A stretch of 18,155 nucleotides of DNA from Chlorobium sp. (GCA_028277225.1 JANQHB010000021.1:1-18155); one strand, 5' to 3'. Positions 1 to 6,880 are shown, numbered from the stretch's first letter. Made by a program: numbers and translations. Notes: a model not told the origin generated them from the sequence alone.

Positions 1-158
1 GGCATTTCCCGACTTGTCGGGATTTAAACAAATGCGGCTCTTTCTTAATTTTCATGTTCACCCGACAGGCAGGAAATAACTCAAAAAAATACAGTATAAA
101 AGATCGTTTTTAATAAACTTACTATTACGGAGCATTTGTTGAAACGCTCAGTTCAGGT
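1..158 (+). repeat. Dispersed repeat, copy A, abutting ribF
   Basis: Bases 1-99 are the exact reverse complement of 18057-18155. Bases 100-158 align more loosely with the inner part of copy B (18056-17992) and with copy C (15073-15137). Visible parts are a CCCGAC-TT-GTCGGG palindrome at 8-21, a lone CCCGAC at 61, an A-rich block at about 80-100, and an inner hairpin at 130-149 (GAGCATTT, loop GTTG, AAACGCTC, one A-C mismatch). The conserved 3' end CAGTTCAGGT stops at 158, directly before the ribF ATG. The element probably continues beyond base 1. It is non-coding as far as I can see and could be a MITE/REP-like element; whether it carries a promoter for ribF cannot be told from one locus. Confidence 0.85.
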
Positions 159-1124
159 ATGAGAGTTGTCAGCTATCAGGAACAATGTATATCGGATTAC
201 CATACCGGCAGGGAAATATCCTTTCCCCGTATTCCGTCAGCTGTTACCGTCGGTTCTTATGACGGTGTTCATGCCGGTCATCGGAAAATAATCGGGCGAA
301 TGGTCGAGATTGCCTCGAGCTGGCACGTTCGGAGTGTTGTCGTGACATTCGAACCGCATCCCCGGCAGGTAGTCAATCGTGAGTCAGGGGATAGTGTCAG
401 GCTTTTGAGCCTTCTCGAAGAGAAAGCGGCGCTTATTGAAAGTCTTGGTGTTGAATGGCTTTTTGTCATAAAATTTGACAGTGCTTTTGCCGCACAGAGT
501 TCCGGATTGTTCATACAGCGGGTTCTGCTCGACATTATCGGTGCCCGCCACGTCATTATCGGCTATGATCACGGTTTCGGACGCGATCGTCAGGGCAGTG
601 TGCAGACCTTGCGCAGGATGGCAGGGGAGAATGATTTCGATGTGACGGTGGTTGATGAAGTTCGTCTTGTTTCCGAGCACTTTTCAAGTACGAGAATACG
701 GAAACTGCTGCTTGACGGCCGTATCGGCGAAGCCAATGTTTTTCTCGGCGCTCCCTATCCTGTTTCAGGAAACGTCGTCAATGGGGCTAAAAAAGGTCGT
801 GAAATCGGATTCCCCACGGTCAATATCGATATGGGCAGTACCTTGAAGCTGTTGCCGAAGTTCGGTGTCTATATTGCCGAAACAACCATTGACGGACGTG
901 AATATCAGGCAATGATGAATATCGGGATCAGACCCACATTTGCAGTTGATGCCGTGCCGGTGGTGGAGGCGCATATTCTGGACTACTCGGGGGATTTGTA
1001 CGGAAGGAGGTTGACGTTCCGGCTGCTCGACAGGTTGCGTGACGAGATACGTTTTTCCTCTTTAGAGGCTTTACGGGAACAGTTGATCAAAGACAAAATA
1101 GTTGTGGAGCAATATCGGAAATAA
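159..1124 (+). CDS. ribF: Bifunctional riboflavin kinase / FAD synthetase
   Basis: Phosphorylates riboflavin to FMN and adenylates FMN to FAD, in the cytosol. At 321 aa it has the usual two-domain length. The N-terminal nucleotidyltransferase domain shows VGSYDGVHAGH (31-41), TFEPHPRQ (63-70), GFGRDRQGS (139-147) and SSTRIRKLL (177-185). The C-terminal flavokinase domain shows the glycine-rich loop with GREIGFPTVNI (213-223), NIGIRPTF (254-261) and the expected catalytic Glu at 270. The ATG at 159 is the first in-frame ATG after a stop at 114-116, and it directly follows the end of repeat copy A; there is no Shine-Dalgarno. It is the first gene of a plus-strand run with rpsO 45 bp downstream, and ribF-rpsO linkage is common in bacteria. 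Confidence 0.96.
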   Translation: MRVVSYQEQCISDYHTGREISFPRIPSAVTVGSYDGVHAGHRKIIGRMVEIASSWHVRSVVVTFEPHPRQVVNRESGDSVRLLSLLEEKAALIESLGVEWLFVIKFDSAFAAQSSGLFIQRVLLDIIGARHVIIGYDHGFGRDRQGSVQTLRRMAGENDFDVTVVDEVRLVSEHFSSTRIRKLLLDGRIGEANVFLGAPYPVSGNVVNGAKKGREIGFPTVNIDMGSTLKLLPKFGVYIAETTIDGREYQAMMNIGIRPTFAVDAVPVVEAHILDYSGDLYGRRLTFRLLDRLRDEIRFSSLEALREQLIKDKIVVEQYRK

Positions 1125-1169
1125 TGCTATATTCCTGATCTTGCGATTCTAAACAATAAATAACCGGCC

Positions 1170-1439
1170 ATGAGTGTCACCAAGGAAATCAAGACAGCCA
1201 CTATCAAGGAATTCGGCGGTTCGGAGCAGAATACCGGACAGACTGAAGTTCAGATTGCACTATTCAGTAAACGTATCAATGATCTTACGGGCCATCTGAA
1301 AACGCATCCCAAAGACAAGCACTCCAGGCACGGTTTGCTCAAGCTCGTGGGTAAAAGAAAAAGCCTGCTGTCCTATCTGAAAAAGACTGATATTGAGCGC
1401 TACCGCAAGGTTCTTGCCGATCTGGACCTTCGTAAGTAA
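1170..1439 (+). CDS. rpsO: 30S ribosomal protein S15
   Basis: Primary 16S rRNA-binding protein of the small-subunit platform; in the family it binds the central-domain three-way junction and helps recruit S6:S18. The 89 aa length is the bacterial standard. The signature runs from the TGQTEVQIALFSKRI region (22-36), through HSRHGLLKLVGKRKSLLSYL (51-70), to the terminal Y-R-x-V-L stretch. It starts at an ATG with no convincing Shine-Dalgarno. It lies between ribF and yicC. In E. coli S15 represses its own translation through a leader structure; I cannot identify such a structure in the 45-bp gap here. Confidence 0.97.
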   Translation: MSVTKEIKTATIKEFGGSEQNTGQTEVQIALFSKRINDLTGHLKTHPKDKHSRHGLLKLVGKRKSLLSYLKKTDIERYRKVLADLDLRK

Positions 1440-1471
1440 AGAATTTATTTGGCGATAAGGCTTTCATTGGT

Positions 1472-1489
1472 TCCCGAAGGCGCCCGGGA
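1472..1489 (+). terminator. Weak terminator-like hairpin after rpsO
   Basis: TCCCG (1472-1476) pairs with CGGGA (1485-1489) around an 8-nt loop, followed by a short T-rich run (AAGTGTTTTC). The stem is only 5 bp and the T-tract is interrupted, so it could be an attenuator, a processing site or chance. It sits 33 nt after the rpsO stop, where a ribosomal-protein transcript often ends. Confidence 0.3.
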
Positions 1490-1525
1490 GAAGTGTTTTC
1501 TTGACGAATTTAACTCTACTGAACA

Positions 1526-2413
1526 ATGTTGGAAAGCATGACTGGTTTCGGGAGTGCGGAAGATGTAAGAGACGGTGTCTCTGTTACTGCAGAAGTCCGT
1601 TCGGTCAATAACCGGTTTGCCGAGATCAGCGTCAAGCTTCCCCGACAGTTTTCATCCTACGAACTTGAGGTAAGGGATCAGATACGTTCCATTCTGCAAA
1701 GGGGGAAAGTATCTGTTTTCGTCCAGGTTAAACTGGATGAAGAGCAGGGTATGCCGATAACGGTTAATCGGGAAAAGACGAGAGCTTTGAGGGAAATACT
1801 CGAAATTGTCCGTTTTGAGGCCGGTATCGAGAGTCCTGTTCTTCTCGATCATATGTTACGTTTTTCAGAGATTTTCGATTCCGACACAGCGCTCCTCGAA
1901 AAAACCGAACAGATCTGGCCTCTTGTGAGAGAAACGCTGCACCGGGCTGTGGACGGAATGAAGAAAATGCGCCTTCAGGAAGGTCGGGAACTTGCAAGGG
2001 ATATTCTCGAAAGGATTGCTTCAATCAATGCCGAACTGGAGGAAATCCAGGTTTTGTCCCGGGATAATACCGAGATGGTAAGGCAGCGTATGTCTGATAA
2101 AATTGCTGTCATGACTGGCAATGATGTTGCATATAGCAGAGAGCGGCTTGAAATGGAGCTGGTGATGATGTCCGATAAACTCGATATTACCGAAGAATGT
2201 ATCCGTTTTGCAAGCCACAACAAGTTTTTCGTCGACGAAATGATGGGTGACGGAGGCGGTTCGGGCAGAAAACTGAATTTTCTGCTCCAGGAGCAGTTGA
2301 GGGAGGCAAACACGATAGCGTCGAAATCACAGAATGCCGATATTTCCCAGAAAATCGTTTTTGTCAAGGAGGAACTGGAAAAAGTTCGGGAGCAGCTTCA
2401 GAATATCGAATAG
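1526..2413 (+). CDS. yicC: YicC family endoribonuclease
   Basis: Full-length YicC/YloC-type protein (295 aa). The N-terminal domain begins with the conserved MTGFG (5-9) and the VRSVNNRFAEISVKLPR block (24-40). The C-terminal DUF1732-type domain ends in the hallmark VKEELEKVREQLQNIE (280-295) at the very terminus. E. coli YicC is reported as an endoribonuclease that affects small-RNA turnover; the activity here is inferred from family membership. It lies upstream of gmk and an omega-subunit gene, the same order seen in many bacteria. Start ATG at 1526 with no clear Shine-Dalgarno; the next ATG, at codon 5, would leave only the core motif. Confidence 0.93.
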   Translation: MLESMTGFGSAEDVRDGVSVTAEVRSVNNRFAEISVKLPRQFSSYELEVRDQIRSILQRGKVSVFVQVKLDEEQGMPITVNREKTRALREILEIVRFEAGIESPVLLDHMLRFSEIFDSDTALLEKTEQIWPLVRETLHRAVDGMKKMRLQEGRELARDILERIASINAELEEIQVLSRDNTEMVRQRMSDKIAVMTGNDVAYSRERLEMELVMMSDKLDITEECIRFASHNKFFVDEMMGDGGGSGRKLNFLLQEQLREANTIASKSQNADISQKIVFVKEELEKVREQLQNIE

Positions 2414-2504
2414 GGAAGAATTGTTGAATTGTTTGAAGACGTCCGGATAAATTGGTGGCGAAAGCATCGATGTCTCTTTCAGGACGGAATTCGAAAAAAA
2501 ATGG

Positions 2505-3083
2505 ATGATGACCGGTAAACCAGGTACATTGATCGTTTTTTCGGCACCATCCGGCACCGGTAAGTCAACGATCGCCAACAGGGTTCTGGAGCGGATAGGG
2601 GGGCTTGGTTTTTCCGTGTCTGCAACAACGAGAGCGCGGCGGGAAGGTGAGGTTGAGGGGATAGATTATTATTATCTGAGCAAAGAAGCATTTGAAGAGA
2701 AAATCCGGAACGGCGGCTTTATTGAATATGAGTATTTCTTTGGCAGCTATTACGGAACGCTTTTTGACAAGACTGAAACGGCAATAGCTGATGGCCGGTA
2801 TCTTCTGTTCGATCTCGATGTCAAGGGGGCGTTAAGTCTCAAAGAGCGTTTTCCTGAAAACTCGCTTCTGATCTTTATCAAACCGCCTTCACTCGAAGAG
2901 CTTGCAAAGAGACTGCAGCTGCGTGAAAGCGAAAACGAGCATTCGTTGAAAGAGAGGCTCGATCGAGCGGATTTTGAGCTTTCACAAGCGAACCGGTTTG
3001 ACCGTGTGGTTGTCAACGATGATCTGGACCGTGCAGTAGAAGAGGTGACAACGGTCATAAAGGAATTTCTGTCAAAACAATAA
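2505..3083 (+). CDS. gmk: Guanylate kinase
   Basis: Phosphorylates GMP to GDP with ATP. At 192 aa it has the normal short bacterial length. The P-loop is SAPSGTGKST (13-22), with Ala in place of the usual first Gly as is common in Bacteroidota/Chlorobiota relatives. The GMP-binding segment is SVSATTRARREGEVEGIDYY (37-56), followed by FIEYEYFFGSYYGT (72-85) and LFDLDVKGA (101-109). The lid Arg region RLQLRESENE and the DRVVVNDDLDRA helix are also recognisable. Two in-frame ATGs (2505 and 2508) lie after an A-run; either may be used. A 91-bp gap separates it from yicC. rpoZ follows after 14 bp, so co-transcription is likely. Confidence 0.97.
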   Translation: MMTGKPGTLIVFSAPSGTGKSTIANRVLERIGGLGFSVSATTRARREGEVEGIDYYYLSKEAFEEKIRNGGFIEYEYFFGSYYGTLFDKTETAIADGRYLLFDLDVKGALSLKERFPENSLLIFIKPPSLEELAKRLQLRESENEHSLKERLDRADFELSQANRFDRVVVNDDLDRAVEEVTTVIKEFLSKQ

Positions 3084-3097
3084 ATCTTCGCAATACT

Positions 3098-3451
3098 ATG
3101 TCTGTCAAGCCAGTAGATCTGAATGAACTGAGGTCCAAGCACGACAATCTTTATGAAACGGTTGTAGCCATCTCGAAGAGAGCCAAAGAGATCCATGAAG
3201 AGGAACGTGCTGAGCTGGAAGAAAAGCTGCTCCCTTACAGGGAGATGATCCGTAATCCGACAAGTGAGTCGGAATCGGACAAGGTTTTTCCCGAACAGGT
3301 GGCTATAAGCCTGGAATTTGAAGCACGCAGTAAAACCGCTCAAAGGGCGATCACCGATTTTCTCGGAGACAAGTTTGACTACGTTCTTGAAGAGAAGGCA
3401 GAAAGCAAAAAAACTCAGGAAAACAAAAAAAATGAAACTGACGGGGATTAA
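3098..3451 (+). CDS. rpoZ: RNA polymerase omega subunit, Rpb6-like
   Basis: Small RNA-polymerase assembly subunit that clamps the beta-prime C-terminus. The 117 aa protein shows NLYETVVAISKRAKEI (17-32) and the region FPEQVAISLEFEARSKTAQR (64-83), matching the omega/Rpb6 pattern in which a helix with ExxRxK contacts beta-prime; an insertion (about 34-62) separates the two blocks. The last 20 residues are a charged, low-complexity tail. The assignment rests on this pattern plus its position directly after gmk, the classical omega location. The 3' end overlaps the next gene by 20 bp in another frame. Confidence 0.78.
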   Translation: MSVKPVDLNELRSKHDNLYETVVAISKRAKEIHEEERAELEEKLLPYREMIRNPTSESESDKVFPEQVAISLEFEARSKTAQRAITDFLGDKFDYVLEEKAESKKTQENKKNETDGD

Positions 3452-3926
3452 CCAGATCACGCTCAGGGTCAATGATGTAAAGGCGGCTGAAAGTTTCTAC
3501 GTCGGTATTCTCGGCATGAAGGTCGAGTACCGGGCAGGTGCAAATATATCCTACCTGAGAGTTCAATCGGACATGATCGTTCTTGTCAAGGCGGAAACAC
3601 CAGGTGTTCCTGAGGCCCGTGACATCAGGGTTGATCACTTCGGTTTCAGGCTATCGACAGATGCCGAAGTTGACAGGGCTGCAGAGTATCTGCAGGAAGA
3701 AGGAGTGCATCTGGTCACAAGCCCTGCCCAGCGCAGGGAAGGAAGAGCATTTTTTGTGATGGACCCGGATGGAAACCTTATCGAGTTTTATTCGATGAAA
3801 TCAAGGGAGCTCGATGCTTCCGATGACACTATCGACAGTGCGTCCCCGGAACTGCTTGCGGCAGTATCCAGAAAAAAGATGGCTGAAGGAACTTCCGGCA
3901 GAAAAACCAGGAGAAGCAGAAAATAG
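3432..3926 (+). CDS. VOC / glyoxalase-fold protein with basic tail
   Basis: Vicinal-oxygen-chelate fold protein, 164 aa. The two beta-alpha-beta-beta-beta halves show INQITLRVNDVKAAESFYVG (6-25) and DHFGFRL (68-74), ending in FVMDPDGNLIEFYS (108-121). In metal-dependent relatives the first strand carries a His; here that position looks like Gln8, while His69 and Glu118 are present, so metal binding may be altered. About 40 residues after the domain (122-164) are unrelated to the fold and end in a strongly basic stretch (RKKMAEGTSGRKTRRSRK). The ATG at 3432 is chosen because the protein then begins at the first VOC strand; a longer in-frame start at 3318 would lie deep inside rpoZ. Substrate unknown; calling it lactoylglutathione lyase would be unsafe. 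Confidence 0.85.
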   Translation: MKLTGINQITLRVNDVKAAESFYVGILGMKVEYRAGANISYLRVQSDMIVLVKAETPGVPEARDIRVDHFGFRLSTDAEVDRAAEYLQEEGVHLVTSPAQRREGRAFFVMDPDGNLIEFYSMKSRELDASDDTIDSASPELLAAVSRKKMAEGTSGRKTRRSRK

Positions 3927-3936
3927 ATGGAAAGCT

Positions 3937-4281
3937 ATGGCTTCCGATTCGCTTGACAAGATCCGGGCAGTATTCACCGGTGAGATACGTATCGTCCGGG
4001 CCGAGCTTGATGCATGCAAGGCGCACATTGCAGCCTGTACAGAGCAGGAGAAGAGTTCCTCAGGGGATGCTGGATGGCAGCGCAATTTGATGACGCGGCT
4101 TGAAACGTGTCTGGAGAGGCTTCGGGAGCTTTCCGGAGAGCTGGAGTTGCAGGATGAAAACCTGCGTGCCGCTGAAAACGATGTCGCCGATACTATCGAG
4201 CTGATATACAGATCATTTCCCGACTTTCCTGCCGATAGCGGCGACGGTGATTCCGCATCGTCTATCAGTCCGCTTGCCTGA
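3937..4281 (+). CDS. Small helical protein of unknown function
   Basis: I do not recognise a family. From the ATG at 3937 the product is 114 aa: a likely helix at about 5-38, a Ser/Gly-rich break (39-48), a second long amphipathic helix at about 49-92 rich in Leu, Glu and Arg (coiled-coil-like), and an acidic, Ser/Asp-rich tail. No signal peptide or membrane segment is visible. It begins 10 bp after the VOC gene, in the same direction, as the last gene of the ribF-to-here run. Its stop is only 10 bp from the stop of the convergent uridylyltransferase gene. An upstream in-frame ATG (3814) would put the N-terminus inside the VOC gene and is disfavoured. Confidence 0.6.
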   Translation: MASDSLDKIRAVFTGEIRIVRAELDACKAHIAACTEQEKSSSGDAGWQRNLMTRLETCLERLRELSGELELQDENLRAAENDVADTIELIYRSFPDFPADSGDGDSASSISPLA

Positions 4282-4291
4282 CCAACTTCAA

Positions 4292-5029
4292 TCACTCATG
4301 TCGTTTCAGGATCGCCTCGGCTTCTTTCAACTGTTCGACGGTGTTGATCCCTTTGATCTCGTCGGCATCAGCCGTTTGAAACGCACTGACTTTCTCACCG
4401 TTTTTGAAGCAGACCGAAAAGACGTCCGTGAGGTAATATTCATTCTGGGCGTTATCGTTTCTGATCTCTTTGAGGGCGTTGAATAGAGTTTCGGCGTTGA
4501 AAACATACATTCCGGCATTTATTTCCCTGACGGCTAATTCTTCCGGTGAGGCGTCTTTATGTTCGACAATTTTCGTGACGGTGCTGCTGTTGTTCTGCCG
4601 AATAACTCTGCCATATCCTGCAGGATTGTCAAGACTTGCAGTCAGAACTGTTGCGGCAGCGTTTTCCCGGCGGTGAGACTCGATGAGGTTTTTGAGTGTC
4701 GAAGTGCTTACAAGCGGAGCGTCTCCCGAAAGGATGATGATGTCTCCCCGGAAAGAACCAAGATGTTCTTCGGCCTGCATGATCGCGTGACCTGTGCCGA
4801 GCTGGGGCTTCTGAAGCGCCCATTGCAGGTCGTGATGCAGGGTTGCTTCCATGACCTTCTCGGCCTGATGTCCGACAATCAGTACTATTGTGTCAGGTTC
4901 AAGGCGTTTTGACTTTTCAAGGACGTGTTCGATAAGCGGTTTTCCGTTCGCCTTATGCAGGACTTTTGCCTGGTCGGATTTCATTCTGGTGCCTTTGCCG
5001 GCAGCCATGATAATGATTGCTAAGGGCAT
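4292..5029 (-). CDS. glmU: GlmU-type uridylyltransferase domain, stand-alone
   Basis: Transfers UMP from UTP to a sugar 1-phosphate; by similarity the substrate is GlcNAc-1-P, giving UDP-GlcNAc for peptidoglycan and lipid A. The 245 aa product matches the N-terminal half of GlmU: LAIIIMAAGKGTRMKSDQAK (3-22, with Lys22), QLGTGHA (76-82), GDAPLV (102-107, Asp103 as metal ligand), YGRVI (139-143), EHKDAS (156-161), NAGMYVF (171-177), NDNAQNEYYLTD (191-202) and Asn229 in GIN. It ends where GlmU would continue into the left-handed beta-helix acetyltransferase domain, which is absent. The ATG at 5029 fits the family start; a longer frame up to 5194 overlaps panD and is disfavoured. It lies 49 bp after panD. 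A Glc-1-P or dTDP-sugar role is possible but fits less well. Confidence 0.85.
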   Translation of the reverse strand: MPLAIIIMAAGKGTRMKSDQAKVLHKANGKPLIEHVLEKSKRLEPDTIVLIVGHQAEKVMEATLHHDLQWALQKPQLGTGHAIMQAEEHLGSFRGDIIILSGDAPLVSTSTLKNLIESHRRENAAATVLTASLDNPAGYGRVIRQNNSSTVTKIVEHKDASPEELAVREINAGMYVFNAETLFNALKEIRNDNAQNEYYLTDVFSVCFKNGEKVSAFQTADADEIKGINTVEQLKEAEAILKRHE

Positions 5030-5078
5030 GGTTGGATGGGGGATGGTTGATGTCACATACAGTTGAGCGGTTGCCGTA

Positions 5079-5462
5079 TCAGAGTGTGTTTGCTTCATCG
5101 CCGGCAAGGTGGCGACGTTTGGGATTGTTATGGCTGTCGACAATGAGAATGACCGGTTTGAATGATTGTGCTTCTTTTTCATCCACTTCGGCAAACGCCA
5201 TGATGATGATCTGATCGCCCGGAAGCGCGCACCTGGCAGCCGCCCCGTTCAATTGAATCTCTTTTGAGCCCGGTTTTCCCTCTATGATATAGGTTTCAAA
5301 ACGAGCCCCGTTGTTATTGTTCACACAGAGAACTTTCTCGTTCGGCAGCATATTTGCAAGCGCAAGCAATTCGCTGTCAATCGTGATGCTTCCTTCATAT
5401 TCAAGGTCTCCGCTTGTCACAACAGCATTGTGAATTTTTGATTTCAGCAAATGTAATTTCAT
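5079..5462 (-). CDS. panD: Aspartate 1-decarboxylase precursor
   Basis: Converts L-aspartate to beta-alanine for pantothenate and CoA synthesis. The proenzyme self-cleaves to create a pyruvoyl group. The 127 aa sequence keeps the key positions at the E. coli numbering: Lys9, the Gly24-Ser25 cleavage site in EYEGSITID, Arg54, Thr57, Tyr58 and NGAAAR (72-77). The C-terminus continues about 20 residues past the compact core, a common variation. It lies between lptC (24 bp upstream) and the uridylyltransferase gene, so it is probably in the same transcript. No panB or panC is in the window. Confidence 0.97.
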   Translation of the reverse strand: MKLHLLKSKIHNAVVTSGDLEYEGSITIDSELLALANMLPNEKVLCVNNNNGARFETYIIEGKPGSKEIQLNGAAARCALPGDQIIIMAFAEVDEKEAQSFKPVILIVDSHNNPKRRHLAGDEANTL

Positions 5463-5486
5463 CGGAAAAGCATGTTTGTTTCTGTA

Positions 5487-6143
5487 CTATTCGATATCGG
5501 TTTCACCGCTTGCTTTGAAGATGGTATAATTCCTGAGTGATTCGTCACTTTCAAAACCGTATCCCCTGATCGTTTCGTTCTTTTTTTCAATAACAACATA
5601 CCTGTCGGACCAGAGCTTTTTTGATTCGGAAAAACGTTTTATGTAATCGGTTTTCAGCGTACCGTCCAGGGATGTTAGAACCACGGAGTTAAACGCTTCC
5701 ATGTCATTGTTTTCATAAACGGTGGCTTTTTCTGCTGTAAGTGTGGATGATACAGCACCGATACTATCGAAATAGGTGACCTTCACTCCGTCGTTGAGAT
5801 GACGGGTGATAATATTGTTTTTTTTATACTCTGCAAAATGTCCGGCTGAGACAATAGCGTGTATTCTGTCCTTCTGGAATATCTGCATGTTGACATCCCA
5901 GCTTTCCTGAACCGGTTGCCGGTCACCAAGGAAACGGGTGTCAGGGGCATATTCGGCCTTTTCCTGCATGCCGCAACTTATGCATGCCAGGAGAAGCACT
6001 GTGCCGGAAACATGAAGGATGATAGAAAAAAGCCGGGTATGCTGCGTGATTTTCAACAATGCTGCTGCATACCCGGTACTATGAACCTGACGTTTCCTGT
6101 CGTGGTTATTTGACTTTATTGATGACCTTGAAGGTGATGTCAT
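5487..6143 (-). CDS. lptC: LptC-like LPS transport lipoprotein
   Basis: LptC relays lipopolysaccharide from the inner-membrane LptBFG transporter to LptA in the periplasm. The protein has a hydrophobic segment (about 39-53) ending in LLLAC (Cys54), a plausible lipobox, so a lipid-anchored form is likely. The beta-rich LptC pattern follows: SWDVNMQIF, AGHFAEYKKNN, DGVKVTYFD, STLTAEKATVY, NSVVLTSLDGTLKTD and IRGYGFESDESL. The start is uncertain. The only upstream ATG, at 6143, gives an unusually long 38-residue N-terminus and overlaps skp by 38 bp; TTG codons at about 6056-6059 would give a normal signal peptide. It lies downstream of skp and upstream of panD. Confidence 0.82.
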   Translation of the reverse strand: MTSPSRSSIKSNNHDRKRQVHSTGYAAALLKITQHTRLFSIILHVSGTVLLLACISCGMQEKAEYAPDTRFLGDRQPVQESWDVNMQIFQKDRIHAIVSAGHFAEYKKNNIITRHLNDGVKVTYFDSIGAVSSTLTAEKATVYENNDMEAFNSVVLTSLDGTLKTDYIKRFSESKKLWSDRYVVIEKKNETIRGYGFESDESLRNYTIFKASGETDIE

Positions 6144-6657
6144 AAGCAGGTTCCGCCCAGATCGACAACTGTTTGTTCAGGACAATGGAAAACCCTTCTT
6201 TTTTGGCAACTGCTTTTATCGCTTCGACGAGTTTTTTCTGGATAGGTGCGTACAACTCGGCTTCTTTTTTTGCGAGAGCACCGTTCCGGCCAAACTTTTC
6301 CTTTGCATAGGTGTCGGCAGCCTTGAGCTTCTGGGTCAGTTCTTTTTCCTTTTGTTCCCGCTGTGCCTTGGTCATGTTTTTTGCTTTTTTCTGATAATCG
6401 GCCAGAGCGGTTTTGTAGTCGGTCTCCATCTTTTTGAAGCTTTTTTCCCACTGGGCGTTGGTTGCTTTCAGAATATTGTCGGCTTTCTTTTTTTCCGGCA
6501 TCTGGTTAAGCGCCTTCATGGCATCGACAACACAGACCTGTTTATCGCCGGGAGCAGCAACTGCAGCGGGAACGGAGATGAACAGACCGAGGACGAGGGT
6601 TATGATCATAGCGTGAGCAAGAGACATAAAAGGTGCGTTTCCGTAAATCTTTTTCAT
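6106..6657 (-). CDS. skp: OmpH/Skp family periplasmic chaperone
   Basis: Holds unfolded outer-membrane proteins in the periplasm on the way to the BAM complex. The 183 aa protein has a basic N-terminus (MKK), a hydrophobic core (about 16-30) and a signal-peptidase site near AAVA-A (31-35). It then shows the OmpH start VCVVDAMKALNQMPE (41-55), a long Lys/Glu-rich helical arm (about 56-140), and the closing block KKLVEAIKAVAKKEGFSIVL. The trimeric jellyfish architecture is inferred from the family. The start ATG at 6657 has no Shine-Dalgarno of its own; a perfect one lies about 40 nt upstream in front of an 8-codon ORF. It leads a minus-strand run with lptC, panD and the uridylyltransferase gene. 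Confidence 0.9.
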   Translation of the reverse strand: MKKIYGNAPFMSLAHAMIITLVLGLFISVPAAVAAPGDKQVCVVDAMKALNQMPEKKKADNILKATNAQWEKSFKKMETDYKTALADYQKKAKNMTKAQREQKEKELTQKLKAADTYAKEKFGRNGALAKKEAELYAPIQKKLVEAIKAVAKKEGFSIVLNKQLSIWAEPAYDITFKVINKVK

Positions 6658-6664
6658 GGTTGAA

Positions 6665-6702
6665 TCATTGGTTTTGTTGAAATAATGCCATGCGATACCT
6701 CC
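6665..6702 (-). promoter_or_regulatory. Perfect SD plus 8-codon ORF upstream of skp
   Basis: On the minus strand GGAGGT (6702-6697) is followed, after 5 nt, by ATG (6691) and an 8-residue ORF, MALFQQNQ, ending in TGA at 6667-6665. The skp ATG is 7 nt further on, in another frame. Most genes in this window lack a clear Shine-Dalgarno, so a canonical one here stands out. It may be a leader peptide coupling translation into skp by reinitiation. It may also be chance, or reflect a sequence error that hides a longer skp N-terminus. That it is translated is inferred from the sequence alone. Confidence 0.4.
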
Positions 6703-6880
6703 AAATCAGGATTCTGAAAAGGTAATCATTCCACTGTAAAAAACTATACCTCTCTCTTTGCATCGTTGAGGCTGCAGGGTATGTTTCTGCGACTGCAGTT
6801 CCACTGCCGCTTATTGATAGGACGTCAGATCATCGAGTATCATGTGGATTTCTCCCGACAAGAAAAGAAGAGGAGGCGAT

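Noticed and set aside
3318..3431. Upstream start for the VOC gene
   Set aside because: It lies fully inside rpoZ in another frame and adds a Lys-rich sequence absent from the VOC fold.
5030..5194. 55-residue N-terminal extension of the uridylyltransferase
   Set aside because: It overlaps panD and has no resemblance to the family; the P-loop-like start LAIIIMAAGKGTR follows the ATG at 5029 directly.
6770..6800. Two CTGCAG palindromes 15 nt apart, considered as a dprA terminator
   Set aside because: The 6-bp pairing comes from self-complementary sites, and no T-run follows on the minus strand.
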